This document shows positions 1-5,629 of a DNA stretch of 7,277 bases, piece after piece; within the stretch, counting starts at the first letter, position 1, and each line of letters begins with the position of its first letter. The position numbers were made by a program, and so were the translations under genes. The notes under the pieces are model-generated. The model was not told where the DNA came from. It searched no databases and worked only from the letters and a program-made list of their open reading frames with translations. This DNA is from Vulcanimicrobiota bacterium (GTDB taxonomy: Bacteria; Vulcanimicrobiota; Vulcanimicrobiia; Vulcanimicrobiales; Vulcanimicrobiaceae): contig JAFAOZ010000289.1 of the NCBI GenBank assembly GCA_019247395.1, forward strand, positions 1 through 7,277, written 5' to 3'.

Positions 1-2
1 TC

Positions 3-608
3 TTTCAAGGTGTGGCGCAAAACGGCATTCAACTCAACGTCAAAGCGCGCATCACCGTGCGCAGTAATCTCGACCGCTACGTCGGCGGTGCGGGCGAACC
101 GACGATCGTCGCGCGCGTCGGCGAAGGCGTCGTTTCGGCGGTCGGCGCGGCGGTCGATCACAAAGAGGTACTCGAGTACCCCGACCGCATCAGCAAGGCG
201 GTGCTCGCCAAAGGCCTCGATGCGGGGACGGCGTTTGAGATCGTCTCCATCGACATTGCCGACGTCGACGTCGGCAAGAATATCGGCGCGGAGCTGCAGA
301 CGAGCCAAGCCGAAGCCGACCGCCGTATCGCGCAAGCCAAAGCCGCGGAACGTCAATATGCTGCGCTCGCTGCCGAACAGGAACAGAAGGCGGAGACGCA
401 AGCGATGCGTGCAAAAGTGGTCGAGGCCGAAGCGACGATCCCGCAGGCCATAGCACAAGCGTTCGTGGCCGGAAATCTCGGCGTCATGGATTACTATCGG
501 CTGCGCAACGTACAGGCCGACACCGAGATGCGCGGCGCGATCGGCGCTTCAACCGAAGCCGCGTCGGACACGCAGCAGCCCGCGCCCCCCGCTGCAGCGC
601 CGAAGTAA
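3..608 (+). CDS. floA: FloA-type flotillin, 3' part (5' end outside window)
   Basis: Partial gene. The frame is open from the first bases (Phe-Gln-Gly-Val-Ala-Gln-Asn-Gly), so the GTG at 12 is internal and not a start; about 201 C-terminal residues are visible of a family about 330 long. Recognisable FloA (YqfA) signatures are [48 protein letters not shown], then an Ala/Glu/Gln-rich coiled-coil stretch (about residues 95-145 of the visible part) and [19 protein letters not shown]. It ends in an Ala/Pro/Gln-rich tail. FloA proteins are membrane-anchored SPFH-domain scaffolds that assemble into membrane microdomains and affect fluidity and secretion; the membrane hairpin would lie upstream of this window. 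Its position just before phoH matches Bacillus-type gene order. Identity is firm from sequence; the cellular role is taken from the family. Confidence 0.95.
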   Translation, partial: FQGVAQNGIQLNVKARITVRSNLDRYVGGAGEPTIVARVGEGVVSAVGAAVDHKEVLEYPDRISKAVLAKGLDAGTAFEIVSIDIADVDVGKNIGAELQTSQAEADRRIAQAKAAERQYAALAAEQEQKAETQAMRAKVVEAEATIPQAIAQAFVAGNLGVMDYYRLRNVQADTEMRGAIGASTEAASDTQQPAPPAAAPK

Positions 609-617
609 AGCGGTCGC

Positions 618-1004
618 ATGCGCGACACCTTTTTGCTGCTGTGGGTCGGCTTTCTCGTCGTGGGGGTTATCGGCAGCATCGTCTCGAGCATACGGAAGCA
701 GACGCAGCGCATGAACGTCGAGCAGCCGGCGGCGCGGCGCATGCCGCCGCAACGTGTCATCCTGGTACCCCCGCCCCCGCCCGAAGCCCCGAAGCAACAA
801 CGTGTCATCCCAAGCGCGACCCCGAGCGAGGCGAGGGGGAGCAGTCGACGGACGGCCCCTGCGCCCGAGCTGCCGCATGACTTTCCGGCCGTGCGCCGTC
901 CCAGGCGGCCGCAGCTCTTTCGCGACGGCAAGGCCATCGTGCAGGCCGTGATCGCCGCGGAGGTGTTGGGAAAGCCCCGCGGCCTGCGCGACGAATACTT
1001 CTAG
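618..1004 (+). CDS. Small one-helix membrane protein of unknown function
   Basis: 128 residues, starting at ATG 618, nine bases after the flotillin stop. I do not recognise the family. Three parts are visible: a hydrophobic helix at about residues 5-24, probably an N-in signal anchor because basic residues follow it; a low-complexity Pro/Ala/Arg linker at about 35-95 with a run of five prolines; and a conserved-looking amphipathic C-terminus from about residue 99 (LFRDGKAIVQAVIAAEVLGK, then PRGLRDEYF). The C-terminal block resembles the 'AxxxAEILGxPxALR' tail of short uncharacterised bacterial proteins, but this is recollection and not a search. The linker overlaps a dispersed-repeat remnant (798-855) read in frame. 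The gene occupies the place of the small yqf genes between floA and phoH in Bacillus, so a membrane or microdomain link is possible but unproven. No convincing Shine-Dalgarno precedes the ATG. Confidence 0.75.
   Translation: MRDTFLLLWVGFLVVGVIGSIVSSIRKQTQRMNVEQPAARRMPPQRVILVPPPPPEAPKQQRVIPSATPSEARGSSRRTAPAPELPHDFPAVRRPRRPQLFRDGKAIVQAVIAAEVLGKPRGLRDEYF
750..762 (+). repeat. First copy of a 13-bp direct repeat (CAACGTGTCATCC)
   Basis: The same 13 bases recur at 798-810, exactly 48 bases (16 codons) downstream and in the same reading frame, encoding Gln-Arg-Val-Ile both times. This could be a decayed second head of the dispersed repeat or a small in-frame duplication. Between the copies the sequence is a C-rich Pro/Ala stretch with no further clear match. 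Confidence 0.5.
798..855 (+). repeat. Remnant of a dispersed GTCATCC...GAGCGAGGCGAGG-type repeat inside a gene
   Basis: The block begins CAACGTGTCATCC and continues through CGAGCGAGGCGAGGGGGAGC to AGTCGACGGACG. It resembles the widespread dispersed repeat of GC-rich and environmental bacteria whose consensus runs roughly GTCATCC-(C/T)GAGCG-(A)AGCGAGG-...-AGTCGAAGGAC, and which in one frame gives peptides of the CHPERSEG type. Here that frame reads TTCHPKRDPERGEGEQSTDG. The resident gene uses a different frame, giving a Ser/Arg/Ala/Pro linker. The family assignment rests on memory of the consensus; boundaries are approximate. Confidence 0.55.
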
Positions 1005-1006
1005 GC

Positions 1007-1939
1007 TTGACCGCGCAGCGCTCCATCGACCTCGGCGAACTCACGGATCGCGTCCGCCTCTTCGGAGAGTTCGATCGGAACCTCTCGGCTATCGAGTCGT
1101 CGCTCGACGTCGCGGTTCACGCTGAAGGCGACCGCCTGCTCCTGGCAGGCGACGATGCCGCGGTCGCGCGCGCCGAGCAGGTCGTGCTCCGCGTGCTCGA
1201 GGCGGCGGTAGACGGTGCGCACATCACGCCCGACGACGTCGCACTAGCGCTTTCCGATGCGCGCGTCGAGCGTTCGACCGCGCTGCCCGCGACGTTGCTG
1301 CGCAGTCACCGCGGCCGCGAGGTGCGTCCGCGCACCGGCGGCCAGCGCGGGTTCGTTCGCGCGATCGAAGAAGCGACGCTAACCTTCGGGATCGGACCGG
1401 CCGGAACCGGAAAGACCTATCTTGCGGTGGTGATGGCGGTTCGCGCACTCAAACGCCGCGACGTCGCACGCATCGTTCTCTCGCGTCCCGCCGTCGAGGC
1501 GGGCGAGCGGCTCGGGTTTCTGCCCGGTGATTTGCGCGAAAAATTCGATCCGTATATGCGTCCGCTCTTCGACGTTCTGGGCGAGATGCTCGACGACACC
1601 GCCGTCAATAAGCACATGGAGCGCGGCACGTTGGAAGTGGCGCCGTTGGCGTTCATGCGCGGACGCACGCTCTCCGATTCCTTTGTTATTTTGGACGAAG
1701 CGCAGAATGCAACCGACGATCAGCTAAAAATGTTTTTGACGCGCCTCGGAAGCGGATCGAAGATGGTCGTTACCGGCGACGTGACGCAGATTGACTTACC
1801 TCTTGGGCAACGCAGCGGTTTGCGCTCGGCGGCCAATCGCCTTGCATCGATCGATGGAGTCGCCGTCGTCGAGCTCGATGAAAGCGATGTCGTGCGGCAT
1901 CCGCTCGTCGCCCGCATCGTCCGCGCGTATAATTCGTGA
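1007..1939 (+). CDS. phoH: PhoH-family P-loop ATPase
   Basis: 310 residues, close to the usual 310-330. PhoH proteins are cytoplasmic P-loop ATPases of helicase-like architecture, linked to RNA metabolism but of uncertain substrate. An N-terminal domain (about 5-65) is followed by a linker and the ATPase core. Seen in the sequence: Walker A GPAGTGKT (130-137), the PhoH signature RPAVEAGERLGFLPGDLREK (160-179), DPYMRPLFD (181-189), MERGTLEVAPLAFMRGRTL (204-222), Walker B FVILDEAQN (226-234) and the sensor-like VVTGDVTQIDLP (254-265). All key motifs are intact. The chosen start is TTG 1007, two bases after the previous stop; it gives the expected N-terminus (LGELTDRVRLFGEFDRNLSAIE), and no in-frame ATG lies before the core. 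Its stop overlaps the ybeY start by four bases, which suggests translational coupling. The membrane HD-phosphohydrolase gene (yqfF/pgpH) often found next to phoH in Firmicutes is absent. Confidence 0.96.
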   Translation: MTAQRSIDLGELTDRVRLFGEFDRNLSAIESSLDVAVHAEGDRLLLAGDDAAVARAEQVVLRVLEAAVDGAHITPDDVALALSDARVERSTALPATLLRSHRGREVRPRTGGQRGFVRAIEEATLTFGIGPAGTGKTYLAVVMAVRALKRRDVARIVLSRPAVEAGERLGFLPGDLREKFDPYMRPLFDVLGEMLDDTAVNKHMERGTLEVAPLAFMRGRTLSDSFVILDEAQNATDDQLKMFLTRLGSGSKMVVTGDVTQIDLPLGQRSGLRSAANRLASIDGVAVVELDESDVVRHPLVARIVRAYNS

Positions 1940-2379
1940 TCTACTACCGCAACGACGTGCGCGGCAGCGGCGTTGACGGACGCGCGCTGGTCGCGACCGC
2001 GCGCCGGCTGCTCGATGCGATTGGAGAGCGACAGGCTGCGCTGTCGCTGTCCCTCGTGGACGACGATGCCATCCGCGCGCTCAACGCGCAGTATCGCGGC
2101 AAGGATGCGGCGACCGACGTGCTGAGTTTCCCGCTGGACGATGAGCCGGCGTCGGCGCTGCCCGAGCGGCTCTTGGGCGACGTCGTGATCTCGATCGATA
2201 CCGCTCGGCGTCAGGCCGACGCCTACGATGCACCGCTCCAGCGCGAGATCTATCGCCTCTTGATTCACGGGCTGCTTCATCTCAAGGGGCACGATCACGA
2301 GGCCGTCGCGGAGCGGCGCGTCATGCGGCGCGAAGAGCGCCGCCTGGCCGATGCGATCGCGTTGCCTTGGCCCTATTAG
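1936..2379 (+). CDS. ybeY: YbeY endoribonuclease / rRNA maturation factor
   Basis: 147 residues, typical length. YbeY is a zinc-dependent single-strand RNase needed for 16S rRNA 3' processing and late 30S quality control. The diagnostic metal site H-G-x-L-H-L-x-G-x-D-H is present as HGLLHLKGHDH (111-121), so His111, His115 and His121 are the expected ligands. Upstream lie the conserved LNAQYRGKDAATDVLSFPL (49-67) and GDVVISIDTARRQA (81-94). The start is GTG 1936, overlapping the phoH stop in a GTGA arrangement, and no Shine-Dalgarno is needed if translation is coupled. PhoH-YbeY pairing is common in bacteria and fits a shared role in RNA metabolism. The C-terminus (LADAIALPWPY) is near the normal end, with no sign of truncation. 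Confidence 0.96.
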   Translation: MIYYRNDVRGSGVDGRALVATARRLLDAIGERQAALSLSLVDDDAIRALNAQYRGKDAATDVLSFPLDDEPASALPERLLGDVVISIDTARRQADAYDAPLQREIYRLLIHGLLHLKGHDHEAVAERRVMRREERRLADAIALPWPY

Positions 2380-2384
2380 CGCCG

Positions 2385-3131
2385 ATGCATCAACCGCGCG
2401 AGCCGCAGTACCTCCCGGTCGAACGCAGCCGCATCCTGCGCTCGTTCCACCACGCCTTCGAGGGCATTATTTACGCGACGCGCACCGAGCCGAACATGCG
2501 CGTGCATTTCCTCATTGCCGCGCTGGTGCTCGTCGCGACGCTCGTGCTTCGGCTCGACCGTTTTTACGTCGTTGCGACCATTGTGCTGATCGCGCTGGTG
2601 CTGAGCTTGGAGTTGATGAACACGGCGATCGAGGCGATTGTGGACCTGCTCACCGTGACGCACCACCCGCTCGCCAAAAGCGCGAAGGATGCGGCGGCGG
2701 GAGCGGTGTTGATCGCGGCCGTGGGAGCGGCGCTCGCGGGCTATCTCATTTTCTATCAGGGGATCATCAGCGGAGGCGCCCGGGTCTTTGCCGCCGTGCA
2801 GGCCGTGCCGGCGAATGCCGCGCTCATCTCGCTCGCGGTCGTGGCCATCGGCACGGTCTTCGCCAAGGCGTGGGTTGGTCGAGGCTCGGCTTTGCAAGGG
2901 GGTGCCGTCTCGGGACACACCGCCTTGGCGTTTGCCGCCGCAACGATGCTGGCGTTCTTCTACCAGAAGCCGCTCGCCGCAATCCTTGCTTACTTCGGCG
3001 CTTTTCTGGTGGCGCAAAGCCGCGTCGAAGCGCGGATCCATCGCCCGTTTGAAGTCTTCTGGGGCGCGGTGCTCGGTACGCTGGTGGCCGTCGTGATCTA
3101 CCTCCTGGTGCGGCCCCACGTTATGCTATAA
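2385..3131 (+). CDS. Fused undecaprenol/diacylglycerol kinase and PAP2 phosphatase
   Basis: 248 residues from ATG 2385; an in-frame TTG at 2367 would add six residues and overlap ybeY. The N-terminal half (about 18-120) is a DgkA-type membrane kinase with FEGIIYATRTEPNMRVH (25-41), LELMNTAIEAIVDL (75-88, catalytic-type Glu76, Asn79, Glu83) and HPLAKSAKDAAAGAVL (94-109). It looks most like the Gram-positive undecaprenol kinase branch. The C-terminal half (about 140-245) is PAP2-like: VSGHTALAFA (175-184) and SRVEARIH (212-219), with Glu223 where the classical SR-x5-H-x3-D motif has Asp, and Val175 where PSGH has Pro. The classical K-x6-RP motif is not evident; KAWVGRG lies at its place. Several hydrophobic helices run throughout. 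Expected role: phosphorylating undecaprenol and dephosphorylating a lipid phosphate or pyrophosphate in carrier-lipid recycling. Fusions of this type occur in other bacteria; the net reaction here is inference. Its stop overlaps the next ATG by one base (TAATG). Confidence 0.88.
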   Translation: MHQPREPQYLPVERSRILRSFHHAFEGIIYATRTEPNMRVHFLIAALVLVATLVLRLDRFYVVATIVLIALVLSLELMNTAIEAIVDLLTVTHHPLAKSAKDAAAGAVLIAAVGAALAGYLIFYQGIISGGARVFAAVQAVPANAALISLAVVAIGTVFAKAWVGRGSALQGGAVSGHTALAFAAATMLAFFYQKPLAAILAYFGAFLVAQSRVEARIHRPFEVFWGAVLGTLVAVVIYLLVRPHVML

Positions 3132-4474
3132 TGGCACCCAATTTGAACACGGACCCTCCGAGTAGCCCGCACGCTCTCCCCTACCAGATCGCCGCGCTCG
3201 TCGTGCTCGTCCTGTTGGCCGCATTCTTTGCGGCCTCCGAGGCGGCGCTCGTCTCCATCTCGCGGCTTCGCGCGCGGGCCATCGCGGAGCGGCGCGTTCG
3301 CGGTGCCGAGAACCTAGAACAGCTCGTTGACGATAAGACCCGGTTCTTAACCTCGATCCTCGTCGGCAACACGATCGTGCTCCTGGCCGCGGATTCGCTG
3401 GCGACGTACATCGCCTTGACGCTCGGCCTGCCGTCGGGCGCCATCCTTTCGACCGTTATCATGGCGGCGGTCTTCCTGCTTTTCGGCGAGATCGTGCCGA
3501 AGACGGTGGCTACGGGCGACAGCGAACGCTGGGCGCTAAAACTCGCGCTGCCGATGCGGTATGCATCGTACGTCTTGACTCCGATTGCGAAGGCGTTCCA
3601 AGTCGTCACCGATCTGATTCTTTCAATCTTCGGTATGAAAAACGCGCACCGCCCGTACGTCACGGAAGAAGATATCCGCACCCTCGTCAACGTCGGCGCC
3701 GAGCAACGCGTGATCGAGGAGCAAGAGCGCGAGCTGATTCACTCGGTTATGGAGTTCGGCGACACGATCGTGCGCGAGGTGATGAAGCCGCGCCCCGAAA
3801 TGGTCGCCGTTTCGATCGAGGATTCACCGCGCCGCGCGCTCGACGTCGTGATCGCCGAGGGTTATTCGAAGCTGCCGGTCTATCAGGAATCGAAGGACGA
3901 CATCGTCGGCGTCATCCACGACCGTGAGCTTTTGGTCGCATTGGCAAACGGCTCGCTTGCGCGTACGACGGTGCGGGACGTCATGCGCACGGCGGTGCAC
4001 GTTCCGGAGACAAAGAAGATCGCGGATCTGCTTCGCGAGATGCAGCGCGATAAGTTTTCGCTCGCGATCGTGGTTGACGAATACGGCGGTACGGCGGGAC
4101 TCGTGACGATGGAAGACCTGCTCGAGGAGATCGTCGGTGAGATACGCGACGAGCACGACGCCGACGAGCAAGAATCGATTGCGGTGGTTTCCGAGCGCGA
4201 AGCGGTCGTCGAGGCCGGTACGAATATCGAAGACGTCAACGCGCGCTTAGGAACCGAGCTGCCGACGGAGGATTTCGAAACGATCGGCGGTTATACGGTC
4301 GGGCTCTTCGGGCGCCTTCCCAAGGAAGGCGAGGAGATCGAGGGCGCCGATCACGTGCGCTTTCGCGTCGACCGCACGCGCGGCCGTCGCATTCTCTCCG
4401 TTCGCGTCTACACCAACGGCAGCATCAATCGGGAGCAAGAATCGGAGGACGCTGACGCAGCCGCGCGCCTATAA
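3131..4474 (+). CDS. CNNM/CorC-type transmembrane protein with CBS pair (HlyC/CorC family)
   Basis: 447 residues, normal length. Order: N-terminal DUF21/CNNM membrane domain (about 15-165, three or four helices) with FFAASEAALVSISRLRARA (32-50), the GNT motif (79-81) and FGEIVPKTVA (118-127); a cytoplasmic acidic helix with DIRTLVNVGAEQRVIEEQE (181-199); a CBS pair (about 213-340) including VREVMKPRPEM (214-224) and VVDEYGGTAGLVTMEDLLEE (314-333); and a CorC_HlyC C-terminal domain (about 355-428) with TIGGYTVGLFGRLPKEGE (384-401). Family members are implicated in Mg2+ efflux or cation homeostasis, with CBS domains binding ATP-Mg. Old 'haemolysin' names for this family are usually misleading. 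In Bacillus-type clusters cdd-era occupies this slot before recO; a CorC homologue next to ybeY is also common in other phyla (ybeZ-ybeY-ybeX in E. coli), so it fits the ribosome/RNA cluster. The ATG overlaps the upstream stop by one base. Confidence 0.94.
   Translation: MAPNLNTDPPSSPHALPYQIAALVVLVLLAAFFAASEAALVSISRLRARAIAERRVRGAENLEQLVDDKTRFLTSILVGNTIVLLAADSLATYIALTLGLPSGAILSTVIMAAVFLLFGEIVPKTVATGDSERWALKLALPMRYASYVLTPIAKAFQVVTDLILSIFGMKNAHRPYVTEEDIRTLVNVGAEQRVIEEQERELIHSVMEFGDTIVREVMKPRPEMVAVSIEDSPRRALDVVIAEGYSKLPVYQESKDDIVGVIHDRELLVALANGSLARTTVRDVMRTAVHVPETKKIADLLREMQRDKFSLAIVVDEYGGTAGLVTMEDLLEEIVGEIRDEHDADEQESIAVVSEREAVVEAGTNIEDVNARLGTELPTEDFETIGGYTVGLFGRLPKEGEEIEGADHVRFRVDRTRGRRILSVRVYTNGSINREQESEDADAAARL
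4444..4448 (+). promoter_or_regulatory. Possible Shine-Dalgarno for an upstream recO start
   Basis: GGAGG lies inside the end of the corC-type gene, three bases before CTG 4452 and six before ACG 4455, both in the recO frame. It also encodes part of corC (Ser-Glu-Asp), so it may be coincidence, but no comparable site precedes GTG 4485. Confidence 0.35.
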
Positions 4475-5192
4475 GACGCGGGGCGTGATTCTTCGCGGCC
4501 GGCAGCTGGGCGAGGCCGACCGCATTTTTACGCTCTTTACGCTCGAACGCGGCAAGCTCGACGCGGTCGCAAAAGGCGTTCGCCGTTCCCGCAGCCACTT
4601 CGCAGGGCGTCTGGAGTTTGTGAACGAGTGCGACTTCATGATGCATCGCGGCCGCTCGCTGGAGGTGATCGTCTCGGCCGAGCTGCTCACTGCGGCTTGG
4701 ACGCAGCTCGTCGAGCCGGAACGCTACGCCGTCGCGTCGGTAGTGGCCGAGCTGATCGACGCTTTTTGCGAACCCGAACTGGCATTGCCGGAGATATACG
4801 AACTGCTCACCGGCGCGATTGCTGCAGTCGCGGCTGCACCCAAACCGCGCGAGTTGCTGCCGCGCTTTTCGTTGCGCTTGCTCGAGATGCTCGGACTCGC
4901 CCCGCCGCTGGAGAACTGCGTGCGTTGCGGGCGACCGTTGCCGGCCGGCGTAGCCTGGCTCGACGCGGAGGCGGGCGGCTTGGCGGATTCAGGCTGTAAA
5001 GAGCGATGGCGCGATCTCCCGGAACTGCACGACCGCGATGTTGAGAATCTTCGGGCCCTCGCACGGCCGAAACGCGAGCGCGCCGCCGTGCGCGCGACGC
5101 CTGCTGCGGCCGCGGCGATCGACGAACTCGTCGCGCATCACCTCGGCAAACGCCCCAAGGCGACGGCGCATCTGGGCGCGCTCGGAGCCTAG
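4452..5192 (+). CDS. recO: RecO DNA repair/recombination mediator, probable non-standard start
   Basis: RecO helps load RecA onto SSB-coated DNA in the RecFOR pathway and anneals strands. The N-terminal OB-fold region reads RAYKTRGVILRGRQLGEADR, IFTLFTLERGKLDAVAKGVR and GRLEFVNECDFM, a clear RecO pattern. The first conventional start is GTG 4485, but it would remove the conserved Y-K-T-R-G strand that normally opens RecO. I therefore place the start at CTG 4452 (246 residues), with ACG 4455 as alternative and GTG 4485 (235 residues) as the conservative call. No ATG, GTG or TTG lies in frame close upstream of 4452. Numbering from CTG, the zinc-site region has Cys156, Cys159 and Cys182, but Asp179 stands where the fourth Cys of the usual C-x2-C pair would be. 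The C-terminal helical part ends IDELVAHHLGKRPKATAHLG, as expected. The reading overlaps the corC-type stop by 23 bases. Identity is firm; the start is uncertain. Confidence 0.9.
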   Translation: MTQPRAYKTRGVILRGRQLGEADRIFTLFTLERGKLDAVAKGVRRSRSHFAGRLEFVNECDFMMHRGRSLEVIVSAELLTAAWTQLVEPERYAVASVVAELIDAFCEPELALPEIYELLTGAIAAVAAAPKPRELLPRFSLRLLEMLGLAPPLENCVRCGRPLPAGVAWLDAEAGGLADSGCKERWRDLPELHDRDVENLRALARPKRERAAVRATPAAAAAIDELVAHHLGKRPKATAHLGALGA

Positions 5193-5197
5193 ATCCC

Positions 5198-5620
5198 TTG
5201 CTGATGGCGCTCGACGTCGGGAGTAAACGCATTGGGATCGCCGTCGCCGATCCGAGCGCAAGCTGCGCGCTGCCGGTCGGAACGGTCACGCGTACCAACC
5301 GGAGGGACGACCTTGCCGCGATTCAATCGTATCTGGAATCGTATGCCGTCGACGAGCTGGTCGTCGGTGATCCGCTGACGCTTCGCGGGGAACGCGGGAT
5401 CGCCGCGCAGGCCATGGATGAATTCGTCGAGAGACTGCGCGCTATTTATAGCGGCACGATTCACCGCGTGGACGAGCGTATGACGACGGCGCAGGCGACG
5501 AAGAGCCTCATCGCCGCAGACGTTTCCCGGCGCAAGCGCCGCGACGTCGTCGACGCGATGGCGGCCGCGTTGATTCTCGAGTCGTTTCTCGCACGCCGGC
5601 GCAACGCAGCGCAGCGTTAA
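5198..5620 (+). CDS. ruvX: RuvX/YqgF, Holliday-junction resolvase-like pre-16S rRNA nuclease
   Basis: 140 residues, typical length. The RNase H-fold family is implicated in 5' maturation of 16S rRNA and, in some bacteria, junction resolution. Motifs: ALDVGSKRIGIAVADP (4-19; Asp6 is the first catalytic acid), ELVVGDPLTLRGERG (53-67), VDERMTTAQA (91-100; DER 92-94) and VSRRKRRDVVDAMAAALILE (109-128; Asp119). The start is TTG 5198: GGAG at 5184-5187 is ten bases upstream, whereas ATG 5204 would be sixteen away and would put the catalytic strand only four residues from the N-terminus. The central motif, usually close to VVGLPLNMDGSEG, is altered: Asp, Thr and Arg replace Leu, Asn and Asp, while the catalytic acids remain. 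It begins five bases after recO and is followed by mltG nine bases on, an arrangement shared with Firmicutes, where ruvX, a DUF1292 gene and mltG lie together. Confidence 0.93.
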   Translation: MLMALDVGSKRIGIAVADPSASCALPVGTVTRTNRRDDLAAIQSYLESYAVDELVVGDPLTLRGERGIAAQAMDEFVERLRAIYSGTIHRVDERMTTAQATKSLIAADVSRRKRRDVVDAMAAALILESFLARRRNAAQR

Positions 5621-5629
5621 TCACGCGGA

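Noticed and set aside
494..937. 147-codon open frame on the minus strand opposite the flotillin end and the small membrane protein gene
   Set aside because: Low-complexity Arg/Gly/Ser composition and overlap with two plausible plus-strand genes mark it as an antisense shadow of GC-rich coding DNA.
1928..1933. TATAAT at the phoH/ybeY junction
   Set aside because: It encodes the last residues of PhoH, has no TTGACA-like element at the right distance, and would start transcription inside ybeY.
1720..2298. 192-codon open frame on the minus strand opposite phoH/ybeY
   Set aside because: It is antisense to two strongly conserved enzymes and shows no recognisable domain.
3124..3132. Perfect extended -10 motif TGCTATAAT just before the corC-type gene
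   Set aside because: Transcription would begin around 3139, downstream of the ATG at 3131, and no good -35 is present; the motif spans the end of the upstream coding sequence. Probably chance.
5440..5453. Perfect inverted repeat CGCTAT-TT-ATAGCG
   Set aside because: It lies within ruvX coding sequence with a two-base loop and no T tract, so it is neither a terminator nor a convincing operator.
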